Positions 25,647 through 37,479 of a stretch of DNA of 64,000 nucleotides are shown piece after piece. The DNA is taken from the NCBI GenBank assembly GCA_034359265.1, contig CP136893.1, positions 17,861,001-17,925,000 on the forward strand, in the 5' to 3' direction. The notes beneath the pieces were generated by a model. It was given only the letters and a program-made list of their open reading frames with translations, ran no database searches and was not told the DNA's origin. Made by a program: the position numbers and the translations under genes. Source of the DNA: Canna indica (Eukaryota > Streptophyta > Magnoliopsida > Zingiberales > Cannaceae). Numbering within the stretch: the stretch's first letter is position 1; every line of letters starts with the position of its first letter.

Positions 25647-26650
25647 TTATGTATTAGTTTGCTCCCATTGATAATTTTTTTTGGATCCGCCGTTGTCCAT
25701 GACCTTCTGAGCCATAGCTTTAACAGTATCTCCTGCTTCCTCTACTTTAATACTGGTGTATCTCATGGCTTTTCCCTTGTGGATTTCGTGGCTTCCTTCG
25801 CATGATCCCCTCTCTTCTCTATGGCTTTCATACCCATACCCTTTATTGCCTCCTCCACATCCTATGTCTTCTCTCTTGTGTATTTCGTGGCTCTTTTTGC
25901 TTACCATTTTATGACCTTCACACCTAGTGCTTTTTCATCAATGTGTGATATATTTGTGAAGTTGCTTTGGTTGTTGTAGCCTTGGCTATCATTACCTTTT
26001 TCTAGGTTGTACTCTTTTGCCAACAAATAAATTAGCCTCCCTCTTCTTGATTTCTGACTCCGCTAGTGGTCTTGCCAATTATTACAATCACGTCTTTTAC
26101 CTTCTGCGCTACTTGCACCGTGACATCCTTTGTCTTATATTGATCGCTTGCTTTGCACATTCTATACCAATCTCGCTTGTGCTCACCGTAAAATCAATAG
26201 CTTGCTCCGCATATTTTTCAAGAGTCTAGCCTATGCTCCCCGTGACATCGGTCGTCTTATTGGCTACTTGCTTCGCATACCTTGTAGCAGTCTATCTGAT
26301 GCTCTTCGTTACATCATTTATCTTCACAATAACTTGCTTTGTACACTATGTTGTGCCCTCAATTGTGCTCAACGTAACATCCTTCATCTTAGCTGCCACC
26401 TCTATAGTTGTATACTTGGTGACCTCAAGCCCATTCTGACTCTTATCAATTAGTAACATCCTTCGCAGTGATAGCCTTCTGCTCTACAAATTTGGTAGCG
26501 TACTCTGCAGCAACATTTATTCAATGAGTAGTTATGTGCTTATCATCAGTACCCTTAGCAATGACATAAACACTGATAGTCGACGCTTTGGACGATCACT
26601 TCTGTATCATGGGCGACGGTAGCACCAGCATGCTTGGCCTTCTTGTAATG
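25647..26650 (-). pseudogene. Degenerate LEA (group 3-like) gene relic
   Basis: Read on the minus strand, short stretches between stops and shifts give AKHAGATVAHD, EYATKFVEQKAITAKDV, YTTIEVAAKMKDVT, RYAKQVANKTTDVTGS, EKYAEQAIDFTVSTSE and finally VEEAGDTVKAMAQKVMDNGGS. The recurring A/K/E/T 11-residue style is typical of LEA_4 proteins. In-frame stops (for example after DVTKSIR and DVTGSIG) and frame changes show it is dead. The two LEA-like fragments in the 2.2-kb duplication may be pieces of the same ancestral gene. Confidence 0.55.
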
Positions 26651-26708
26651 ATCTTGATGAAGTTCCCTAGTAATCTTAAGCGGTAATGTACTAAACGTCC
26701 CCTTAATA

Positions 26709-26734
26709 ATAATATATATATATATATATATATT
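26709..26734. repeat. TA dinucleotide microsatellite
   Basis: A run of about a dozen TA units. Confidence 0.9.
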
Positions 26735-27135
26735 TGTCGAACTAGTTGCATAAAAATAAAATCTTTAAATTTTATTATTAGGATTTGTAGAGACAAGTAA
26801 GTATCTGATTTTTATTATTAATTTGGAAATAAATTAATAAAATGATGACACAAAATTAATTAGTATGTCAGTTTTAAATAACTTTTATTAAGTTAAACAA
26901 ATCTAGATAGGGTTAGAAATTAAGTAGTATCTGATCACCATAAATGAAATTAAAATAAATATTAGTCGATAAATGTACAAAATATTTATTCATTTATTCC
27001 CCCCCTTCAACAACTCTGCCGTCCGCCTACTTGTTGGAATAAACAACTCTGCCGTGCTCGGAGAGACAGTGGGAGCAGAAGAAGGGGGAAGGGGGAGGGA
27101 GAGGAAAGGGAAGCGGGCGGCCCAAGTCGGCGAAG

Positions 27136-30100
27136 ATGGACGACTACGCGAGGGAAATGATGGACCTCAAGACCCTCGTCACCCGCACCCTCGAGAAGAA
27201 AGGCGTCCTCGCCAAGATTAGGGTTTGATCTCTACTTCCCCTCCCCATCACGTCAGATCTTATCTTATTTCTTCCCAGAATTAGGTAAATTTGTATTTTT
27301 CTCCGCCAAGTGTGTGATTTTGCGGGATGCCCGACGAGATTCGTCCCATGCTGGGAAATGTAATGTTGATGGGGGGGGGGGTTAATTGAGTCACCCATTT
27401 ATCCACTTTCTAAATTTTAGCTTCGTAACCATGCGGAGGATGAGGTAGTAGCAACAAATTTTTTGTTGAGGTTGTGAGTAGCTGTGGTTGCAGATTTGCA
27501 TGATATCCCTTGTCTGATAAATTTTGGAGCTTTTCCTAGTAGTTCGCTACCTCCGACTTTGATTGCTTGTACTTCATAGGGAATGTAATGCTCTAGATTA
27601 TTATGCAATAGCTTTACGAGGTATTTTAGGTGTCTTGAGGAAAAAGCCAGCCAACCAGATTAGGAACTGTCTCTAATGGAGCTTTGATTTTCTGTTCATT
27701 TCCTTATGTTATTTGTCTATTTTCTTGAACAATTTTCTGAAGGCAAGTTTGGAGAAAATTTAAGTCTTAGACTACCTAAAATATCACTTGTCTCATAAAA
27801 TTAATTCTATTGCCGGTATCAGCTTTCTCGTACTTCTGATTAAATGTGCAGTGTTCTGCGAATTTTATTTCCCTCTGGTACTCCCTAATACTGCAAGCTA
27901 AATAGCTTAAATTTCATGGTTTATGTTAAATTTCTTGTTAGACTGAGCTCAGAGCAAGTGTATTTGAGGCAATTGAAGAAGAAGATAAAGTGATTCAAAA
28001 TGAGGATAATGTCCCTCCTGCATTACTTGGAAGCTGCAATGATCGTGCAAAGCAACTGCATAATTCTCCTTCAGGTTTCTTTGTCTACTAAGTGAATGAC
28101 TCTTTGGCAACTATATGTAGTTCTTCCTTGTGGCATGAAATTCTTGGCCATGTGCTAAAGGAACATGTTGTTTGGAATTCAATAGAGTTTTCTTGAGTTT
28201 GATCCACTGGGTCTTTTTTGCAAGATGGCGACACTTTTCTTCTTTTTCTTTCCATTTTTCGGAGGTGTACATTCCAATTGGGTTAAATAAGCATTTCTTT
28301 TTTTGCTTAGATCCCATGGAAATTGTGATTTTCCTTTTCAATTTTGAGGGAGTCTGATTGCTCTCATCATAGTCTGATAAAACAGATGTTTTTTGCTTCA
28401 GTAGCAAGCAAAAACACAAATGGCATAAAAGGAAACAAGTCATAGAAAATTGATTGTTATGGGATTCGTAATCTTGGCTAGAATCTTAATATCTGCTTTT
28501 TAGAATAGCTTGTTTTATAGTCGTGATATTGTCATGTGGCTTGAAGTTTCTGTATTACTCTCATGATCCAAATTGATGTGGAAAGTCACCCAACAATGCC
28601 TTTCTCTAACTATGATGCTTTTAATGCTTACCTCACTGAAACAGTAGCAGGAAAATTCTGCCAGTTACTTATCTCCTATTTTTCTTAACCATTATTTCTT
28701 TGATTTCCTATTTTATCCCGAGAAAGTTTGATTAAATAGGCTTTCCTCTGAGTTTATGCAATATGATGCATCCTAGCTAAAACTAGTGTCACATATCTTA
28801 CTTTATTTTCGTATTACAATTTTGTGGCAATCGTTTACATTAAATTAAATACTTGGTGATTGAGATGGATGATCTTATCATGAAACTTGTTACTTGCAGG
28901 AAGGTTATTAACAGCACTCATTTGTGAATATTTGGACTGGGCTCAATTAGGCCATACACTTAAAGTTTATCTGCCTGAATGTAATTTGGTAATATTGCAA
29001 ACTTTTCGTAGCTTTGTTGCTTGTTTAAGAAGTTTGCGTGCCAAAATTGTTTTTCATTGTTATGTATCTTCTTATCAGCCGAAGGATTTCTGCAGATATG
29101 AATTGAAAGATTTTAGTAGCAAAAGTCGGTATGATTCAAACAAGAATGATGAAAGTGGTCCATAGCTTTTAGATGTTCTTGAAGGATACCTAAAATTCGA
29201 GGTTTGATGTTCATGCTTTTGCTTTTGTCTTATGTGCCTGTTAGAAGATTTAGTGGAATATGCAAGTATGTGTACATGTTTATTTGAGTTGCATTGTCCT
29301 TGGCTCCTTGCAATTTCATTATTTCTCAAAGTAATAATATACTTTTGCAAGTCCCAACATTTTTTTTTGTTGTTCAATTTTGTTTTCATTGTTAAAGAAA
29401 ATCTGATAACAAAGACTAGGAAATATCATATACAAGTAGGATATATTTTATTTAATATCTTTCTTACAGTTGTATAGTAAGCTGCTCAACCCCTTCAGAT
29501 TTGCTTTAGTTGCGGTTGCTAGTCAGGTCATCTATCAAGTATTATTCTTGGCTTCAACTGTTGTGATGGAATTATTGTCTAGTGATCCAGAATATATGTG
29601 CAACCTTGCAAGACCTGATGCTAACTAGTGATTTCTCAGACATCGATGTGGTACCTTAGAGAATCTATAGTAGGTGACTTGCCATTTTTCTTATGTTTCT
29701 AATTTTCTATGCCTAAGTAATCTGTATAACAAATTGGCAAGGCAGTTCCAGAATACCAATCTGGAAATGATGTTTGATAACCAAGTCCATAGATGCAATA
29801 TAAGTGCATCATCATAGGTTTTATGGCACGATTCAAGTCTCAGGATATCTAGTTCAGTTTTTTTATATGATCTGCATCTTCTAGGCTATACTTGTTTATT
29901 GTGGGGTTCAAAATATTTGGGCTAATTTAACTAAGGAGTTCTGGAGGAAAAAAACTGATTTGTTTTAATTAGAATTAAGTTTCTTAATTTGGGTAGTGTT
30001 TTGTTAGGTAATTATGTGTTTCATTCTTTAGTTAACTTAGGTGTAACGAACGGTTTTTAAGTTTTTCATATTCAATTGCATCAAGACAAATTGTTTATGG

Positions 30101-32221
30101 AATTTTGGATGAAATGCATTTTATGATTAGAACATAACTAGTACTCGAGGCCAAATTTATATATTGTTTTCCTTCAAATTTTATGTGAATGAAGTTGGAT
30201 CAATGGCCCAAATTTAGTGATCTTTAACTGTCTTTTTGAATCTGAGAATCGTAGTTTGAACTCAATTTATGTTAAAATTTAAGAATTTCTTTGACACCTT
30301 TGACCTCATAGTCTATATCTATAACTCACGTTTTGATGACTTTACTAATTGAAAATTTGGATCGAATAGGAATTAGATTCCTTAAACTAAGGAGCAACAT
30401 TGAGATTTTTAATAGAATGAGGAGCCAAATTGATATTTGGATTTTGGACTGCCGTAAATTTTGTGTCCAGGTAAATATTGGAACTTTAATTTGATGTCTT
30501 AGATCTTCCACTTTACTTGAAGAAGGTGGAGGCCATAGACATAGATGACCTTATGTTGCATCTATTTCTCTAATACAATTTGGGCCATTCATCAGAAATT
30601 TGATGGCCGATTCCTATCATTGTGTTGATAGTTTGCATGTGTACGGATCTAGACTCTATTTGGTTCAAATGAGGGAAGGAGGAGGTGAGTTGGGGTAGAG
30701 GTGGAGAGGTGAGGATTTTTTTTTTAAAATTATTAATTTATTAATTTTTGTGTTCAGTTGAGCAGTGGGAAAGGATAGGAGGGGAGAAATATTTTGTTAG
30801 TTGGAGAGTGGGAGGGAAGAGAGAGAGTGTGCGTGCATGGGTGTTCAGTTGAACAGTGGGAAAGGGAGGGGAGAGGAGGTTTGTGTGTTTCTTTTGTTTT
30901 CATTTTATCTGGTTGGAGAGTAAGAAGAAATTTTATTATTTTTACAAGGACAAAGTTTTCTTTAGAATTAAATTCTCTAAGTTACCTCCCTTTTCATTCA
31001 AATTCCCCCAGTTCGGGAGGGAGCCACTTTTTGCCTTTTTGCTTCCCCACGGCTTTCTTTCTTCCATCCTCCCTTTCAACCAAACAAGGAATGTCATCAA
31101 GGAAATCATGGGCAATTTTGGTCTTGTGTATGGTGCAACTTGAGTAATGCATAAAAGTTGGAATCTTAAAACTCAATTTCCTTTCTTGTTCCATATGCTT
31201 CTTGAGGTACCCTATCAATCCTGCTGTGATTGTTGCATGTTACCAAAGTTGTCTTCTTGAGTTTATGGATGTTAAAGTTGAATATTCAACCACGAGTATG
31301 GAGTATCTGTCATCTGCCCAATACTATTTTTTTAAAAACACCAGCATGGTGTGATCAAAATAATGTTTTATTTTTCATTTTCAGTAGTCAAACTAGGAAG
31401 AGTGATGATGTTCATAATTGTTTTAATTGCTTAGTTCTACAATATATTTGTTGCACAGAATTTGACCCAAAATAGAGTGGTTGGTGGGAATTTAATCAAC
31501 TCAGATGCGGAATCAATATCTATTGCAGAGGCCAGAAATGCCCGAAGGCCATCATCGTCTGCTGCTCCTGGAGGCTTACCTTATTTGGACAGGTAAATTT
31601 GTAAGTTATTACCTTTTGATTAGCTTCTTCTCAGGGACCTCTCTGATGGATTTTCTTTTTCTTTCACATTTGATGCTAGGCCAATCCCTCGCATTCAGTC
31701 ATTCAGTCATCAGGTAACTAATAATGTTTCATATGGTTATGCTGTCTTTTAGCGCTTACTTTGCCTTTCATTTTTTTGGTTCCAGATAGAAAGTCAGGTT
31801 CTTCAGCTTCCATGAATAGAAAGGACGAGTACATGTGGAGATACAATGCTGAAGTCTCAGAAGATGTACTTAGAGCTGCCAATGCTTTGGAGAACATTCA
31901 TCTTGACAGAAAAGCATGGAATATGGCAACATATTGGAGGTTTATGTCCTTGACATTATTTTTCCTATACATTTAAAGAATACCAAACTTCATTTATTTT
32001 TTTGAAGCTACTAACGCCTATACCATTTGTAGTTTTAGCCATTTATTCCATCTGGAAACTTGTTCAACATTCCTCAATTCTGTAGATTTTAGTTGTATTC
32101 GTTTTGGTTTACATGCCTTAGGACTTGAGTAGTACTGACTATTATGACATTGCCTCGCTGTGCATTCAGGCATCCAAATGATGGCCTACTAGAGGACGAC
32201 GGAACAGTGGTTCACCAATAG
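27136..32221 (+). pseudogene. TON1: TONNEAU1 (TON1)-like gene, broken by a TAG codon and an 8-bp duplication
   Basis: Exons: 27136-27222, 27942-28074, 28900-28988, 29079-29201, 31459-31592, 31680-31713, 31786-31939, 32170-32221; all GT-AG. The start (DDYAREMMDLKTLVTRTLEK), the LisH-type segment at about residues 74-103 (RLLTALICEYLDWAQL) and the C-terminal DEYMWRYNAEVSEDV match plant TON1, a FOP/OFD1-like protein of the TTP complex needed for the preprophase band and cortical microtubules. Lesion 1: TAG at 29163-29165 in exon 4, where the family has Leu, leaving 131 residues. Lesion 2: exon 6 contains ATTCAGTC twice in tandem (about 31,691-31,706); removing one unit restores the phase of exon 7. 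Without the lesions it would encode about 265 residues, the usual TON1 length. A truncated LisH protein could still be made; I favour a pseudogene. Confidence 0.85.
30651..31097. mobile_element. MITE-like insertion in intron 4 of the TON1-like gene
   Basis: The left end CTCTATTTGGTTCAAATGAG and the right end CTTTCAACCAAACAAGG are inverted TTTGGTT-type termini. The interior is G-rich on the left and C-rich on the right, with an internal duplication (GTGTTCAGTTGARCAGTGGG at about 30,751 and 30,840). ORFs across it are artefacts. Exact ends and target duplication not resolved. Confidence 0.5.
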
Positions 32222-33650
32222 GATCATTTTCAGCTTTTTAACTATAGAAGGGTGGGAGAAAATTTTGTTATAACATGCCAATACGAATGATTATTTAGCG
32301 GTCTAAGACTTATAAAATATTTAGCTGTCGTAATATTTTGTTTGCTAGTGTGGTATCAGGTGTACATCGTAACTCTTTGACGCCCCCCCCCCCCTCCCCA
32401 CCCCAACTTTGATGGGTTTTTTTTACCTGACTCATCTTAATTCTTCACAAGTTAAAGAAATAAACATTAGTTATTTGAGCATTATGTAGTATAAAGTGAG
32501 CAAAGCTAGAATTTAGACACCTTTTGCATCTACTATTCAAGTAAAGGGGCTAATTACTATGATAAATTGAAGCCAACTCTCATAGGTAAGCTTATATAAT
32601 TGCCTCAAACTGTTTCAACCAATGGCAAATAAGACGAACCCAGCAAAATTGATAATTCAAGTAATGCATCTCATAACCCAAGCGTTAGATAAAAGTACCA
32701 AAAATTATAACACAAACATATATTAGATCAAAGTACAAATGTTTACAATAAAAATAATAGTTCAAGTTAGTTCCAGTGCCACTGATTCTATTACAAAGTA
32801 CAAACTCATGGCACATCAAAGTACCAAGGTTTACAACATAAGTAACATCATCATTACTGTGGTGGTGAATAATAATGCATCCATTGTGTGAATTTTATTT
32901 CTAGTTCTGCAAGGCATTTCTCGAGCTCATCAATTTGTTGTGTCAATTGATAATTAGCAGGTGCCTATTTTTCATCGCCTTCTTCATCTCGTTGAATGGC
33001 TTTTTGATCTTCATTGTTGTTTGCCGACAGTTCTCTAGGTAAGTCCATTCAAGTTAAAGAGGTGACATTTATTGGATAAATATAACGATGAATAGGATCA
33101 TTTGTAGGAATTCCTTTTTTTTTCCTAAATGAAATCTTATAATATTATCATATGGGATAATTCTAGAATGTTTGTTTCGAGATTGGCGCATGTAATCAAT
33201 GATAAGCCAATTGTGCTACTCACAGTTGGTGGCGGCAACATTTTGTATGTTTCTTAAAAATTTGAGGTTCAAATTTTAGTATGATCACCTAATGTGACTT
33301 TTTATCTTTGTTAAAAAAATTTAATGATAACATTTCTTAGATCGATTTTGATATCTACTTATATCCTAATTCAGATATATCAAAATGATCTCTTTTTGAT
33401 ATGATATTATGTGCAATAATGACATGAATTGGTCATGATTGGTTGTTCAACAAGTCTATATCTCTTGGAATCAATCATACCTCATTTGATTTGCAAAGTA
33501 GACAAGTGGTGATATCAATAGGATAAAGATCCATAAATTCACTAGTGCTAAGCTTGAACACATCTAATCAATTACTAGGAAACTTGAAATCATTGATAAG
33601 ATCATACAATGAAATTTCTATTGGTTGTTTATTAACTCAAAACTTTAAAA
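32222..33650. other. Intergenic DNA with a poly-C run and a degenerate coiled-coil frame
   Basis: A run of 14 C residues starts near 32,383. On the minus strand at about 33,010-32,868 a short frame reads QLTQQIDELEKCLAELE before a stop, with an in-frame stop upstream. This coiled-coil tail resembles the C-termini of some plant transposase-associated proteins, but it is too short to assign. Confidence 0.3.
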
Positions 33651-34079
33651 TCCTAGGGCGCGTTTGTTTGCGAAAATTTAAAAGTAATATTCGTTTCGTG
33701 AAAATTGAAATGAGTTTTCGAGTTTCGGGTTTTCAGTTTTGATTTTGTTGTTTGGCGAAAACGTGTTTGTTTGACATGTTCTATTTTCATATTTCGCGAA
33801 ACGAAAATAGCGAAAATTTGTATATTATGTGTTGTTTTCGATGACAGTTTTCAGGATGAAAATTGAAACTGCATTTGTTTATCAAACATAGTATTATTTG
33901 TCTTCAGATTTTATTTATATGTTAGTTAGTAAATAAATGTTATTATGAATAGCATTTTAATATTTAATATAATTATAAAAATATTAAAATATGTGTTTTT
34001 TTAATTTAATAGTAAATAAATATTATTATGGATATTATTAAATTATTATTAATTGTTATTAACTACTTAAAATATGGAC

Positions 34080-34460
34080 TAAGTATGAATTAAGTATAAA
34101 TTGATTAAGTTATCAACTAATTAAATTGATTAAGTTATCGTGGTTTGATACTAATTATAAATTGACTAAATTATCGTCCTTTGATAATTGACTAAGTTAT
34201 CGTCGTTTGATACTAAATATAGATTAAATAAATTATCAACTAATTAATATTGACAAAGTATAAATTATCATGGTTGGTTTGATACTTATTGTCGTTTAAA
34301 TTGACACTAAGTATAAATTGATAAAGTTATCAATTAATTAAATTGAGTAGGTATAAATTAACTAATTTATCGTCGTTTGGTAGTAAGTATAAATTGACTA
34401 AGTTATCGTCGTTTGATAATAAGTATAAATTGACTAAGTTATCAATTAATTATCGTAACT
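34080..34460. repeat. Imperfect tandem repeat, TAAATTGACTAAGTTATCGTCGTTTGATA type
   Basis: Phrases AAGTATAAATTGACTAAGTT and ATCGTCGTTTGATACTAA recur about eight to ten times with variable spacing inside the 3.3-kb element. Confidence 0.7.
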
Positions 34461-34679
34461 CGATTCCTCGTTGTCATAACTCGATTACAAGTTAACAATA
34501 TTAAATTATAAGTTAACAATATTGTAATGACATAATCTAAAAATATTTTAACATTACTTATATTACAATCAAATTTATACATATTACGATATCCATAATT
34601 CAAGACAGTGCAACACCAAATTTATACATATTACAACCAAATTTATACATATGTTTATGAAAAATACAGTTCCTAATAG

Positions 34680-34990
34680 CAACATCACAGCATAATCAAA
34701 TCTCAACAACAGCAGAACACCTGAACCAGCTCAATTGGTTATAGAATAAGTGAACCATCAGAACAACTAAGTATAACCAAATCTCAACAGCAGTAGAACA
34801 ACTGAACCAACAAAACAACTAAATATAATCAAATCTCAACAACAGCAGAACAACTGAACCATCTCAACAGCAGCAGAACAATTGAACCAAATTCTCACAG
34901 CAACATCACAACATAACCGAATCTCAACAGCAACAGAACTAGCTTAAACATAACCAACATCAATATTACAAATAACTGAACCAGCTCAAT
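34680..34990. repeat. Imperfect tandem repeat, AATCTCAACAGCAGCAGAACAACTGAACC type
   Basis: About six repeats of an AATCTCAACA...CAGAAC...TGAACCA unit inside the 3.3-kb element, two flanked by the phrase CAGCTCAATTGGTTAT. Confidence 0.7.
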
Positions 34991-35499
34991 TGGTTATGCT
35001 CAATATAAATATAGGACTATGAAGAAAAATGTGTATCACCATTAATTGATGATCGTCTTCAATTCATAGTCCACCAAAAATATGGTTTGTCCATTATCTA
35101 ATAATCACGCAATAATAAAATTAGCACAACCACATAATGATAAAATCATCACAACCACACAATAACATCAAAATCCTAGATCGAAAAAATATCAATTGAT
35201 ATAAGCAACACCAAGAATAATGGGCAATATTTTTTTACGACTTTAGGAGAAAAGTGTGCATAACCATTGATTGGTTATCGCCTCCAATTCCTCGCCGACA
35301 ATAAAAAATAAACAAAAATACAAAATAACATCACGACATCATATAATTACAATATCATAACACTATATCCAAAATATAATAGCATCACAACATCATATAA
35401 TTACAACATCACAACAGCACTATCCAAAATCACCATCAAAATAACATCACAACACTATCATAGAATTATCTAGCTTACTTGCACACAAATACAATAACT

Positions 35500-36060
35500 C
35501 GGTTTCACCACTTTAGTATACATGATTAACAATGAACAAATATAGCATACTAATACATAATAAAATATAATAGTATACTAATATAACATGATTAATAGTG
35601 AACAAATATGAAGCAATAGATACAATATACTAAGATATGAACAAATAAAATACACAATAACTAAGATATGAACATATACAAAGTATACTAACACAGATAA
35701 AGTATACTAATATAGTGATAATAACAGTGATAAAATATAAAATATAACATGAAACAACATATAATAACAGTGAACTAATATATCATGATTAATAGTGAAT
35801 AAATATAACATACTAATACATAATAAAATATAACAGTATACTAATATAGCATAACTAACAGTGAACAAATATACATGATAAGCAACAAATATTACATCAT
35901 ATCTACATGATAAGCAACAGATATCACATCAACAGATAAGCAATAAATATTACATCAATAGATAAACTATAAATATTTAAGCAACAAATATTACATCAAC
36001 GGATATTAAATCAACATATATTACATCAATAGATAAGCAACAAATATACATGATAATATA
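35500..36060. repeat. Imperfect tandem repeat, TATACTAATATAGCATGATTAACAGTGAACAAATA type
   Basis: Many interspersed copies of TACTAATA, ATGATTAA.AGTGAACAAATAT and ATTACATCA phrases. Non-coding interior of the 3.3-kb element. Confidence 0.6.
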
Positions 36061-36099
36061 ATGAATAACCAAATTACATGAATAAACAACTAGAATAAG

Positions 36100-36325
36100 A
36101 TAATGAACCCTAGATCGAACAGAAGGATAATATACATCATAAACCCTAGATCGAACATAATGACAGTATAAAAACATAACCCTAGATTGAACATCATAAA
36201 CCCTGGATCCAAAAATCAAGTATATGATCTGAACATCATGAACCCTAGATCGTAAACCATAAATCGAAAAACCATCCATTAAAATACAAAAGAACCTCAC
36301 AACATCATAAACCCTAGATCCAAAA
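36100..36325. repeat. Tandem repeat of ATCATAAACCCTAGATC type
   Basis: The unit (A)ACCCTAGATCGAACAT(C)AT recurs about seven times. The AACCCTAG core looks like the plant telomere/telobox motif, but the spacing and flanks show it is a separate repeat. Confidence 0.75.
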
Positions 36326-37479
36326 CCTAGATAGGAAGACGGAAGAACAAAACCAACGATCTAAACCTAACTCGGACAAACCCGAACTCGAAGAAACATC
36401 AAAACATTCATCGAAAACCCGAACATCAAAAGTAGATCAAAGAAAGATCAAAATAATAGTCGGAACAATAACAAAAAATCAAAACCCTAACTCGAAAAAA
36501 ACCCTAAAGTCAAAAAAGAAATACCTGAGGAAGGAGAAGGTCGGGGTGTGATGAGCCGGTTCTTTTTCACCGAAGTCGGCAAGAGAGATTGCTGATGAGT
36601 GGTTGGAAAAGGGCCGACGACAACTTGTCACCAGTCGCCAACAACAGCTGAAGATAGAAAGAGGGGTCGCGTCGGGCGTCGAGTGAGGGAGCCCTAATGG
36701 GCGAGCATGGGTTTTGTTCAGTTTTCGGGTGAAACGGGCGAAAAGTGCGGAAATGGCATGATATTTACAAGTATGCCACCGTACTTTTCGCTAGTTTTCG
36801 CGAAAAGCATGAAAACTACTCCAAGTAGTTTTCGGCTCGTAGTGTTAATTGACTTTTCGCGAAAAGCCATTTTCGCAAAACACGAACTGAAAACTTGTGA
36901 CTTTTCGTCAACAAATAGGTTTTCGACCCGGTTTTCATTTTCGGGCGAAAACGAAAACCCAAAAGTGGGCTAACAAACAGGCCCCTAGTTTTTTTTTTCA
37001 ATTCTAAGATGTGCATTAAAAAATTCGAATTTGATTATCATTTATATCGAGTAAATTCTTCATAAGTTTAAGAAGACAATTAGCTTGAACTGTTCTTCAA
37101 ACTCATATCTTGTACGATACCAAAAATTTATAGGTCTAGGATATAGTTGTCAGGGGCGAAAAGCGCAGCAACGCACAAAGGCACAAAGGTCTCTTGGAGC
37201 TATATCGCATAGCGCAGCATGAAACGCAGTGCGAAGTGCGCGCTTTATTGAAATAAAGTGCAAAAAAATATATAGGTATATATTTTATGTATACACCAAA
37301 AATACTAATATATTCCAACTATCATAAACAATAACAATCAAATATTCAAAATGACGAAGAAACCATGTTCATAACATAAGATAAATCAAGAAAAGCATCC
37401 TAAATCAACTATAAGGATAATTTAAAAGTTAGGAAAGCAAAGTTTTAAAGCCTAAAATTCATGTTTCAATCTTCAAAAT

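Larger units (their letters stand above)
33656..36984. mobile_element. 3.3-kb non-coding TIR element, PIF/Harbinger-like
   Basis: It begins GGGCGCGTTTGTTTGCG and ends AACAAACAGGCCC plus C, inverted copies, flanked by CTA on both sides (33653-33655 and 36985-36987). Subterminal regions on both sides (about 200-300 bp) are packed with GAAAAC/GTTTTC and TTCGCGAAA phrases in inverted orientation. The interior is made of several tandem arrays (listed separately) and has no ORF above 107 codons. A 3-bp duplication and GGGCC-TGTTTG ends fit PIF/Harbinger, but a 2-bp TA duplication cannot be excluded. Confidence 0.65.

Noticed and set aside
30794..31147. Overlapping ORFs in intron 4 of the TON1-like gene
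   Set aside because: They lie in the MITE-like insertion, are biased in composition and lack motifs.
36100..36325. Interstitial telomere repeat
   Set aside because: AACCCTAG occurs, but within a longer unit with ATCGAACATCAT rather than as a pure TTTAGGG array.
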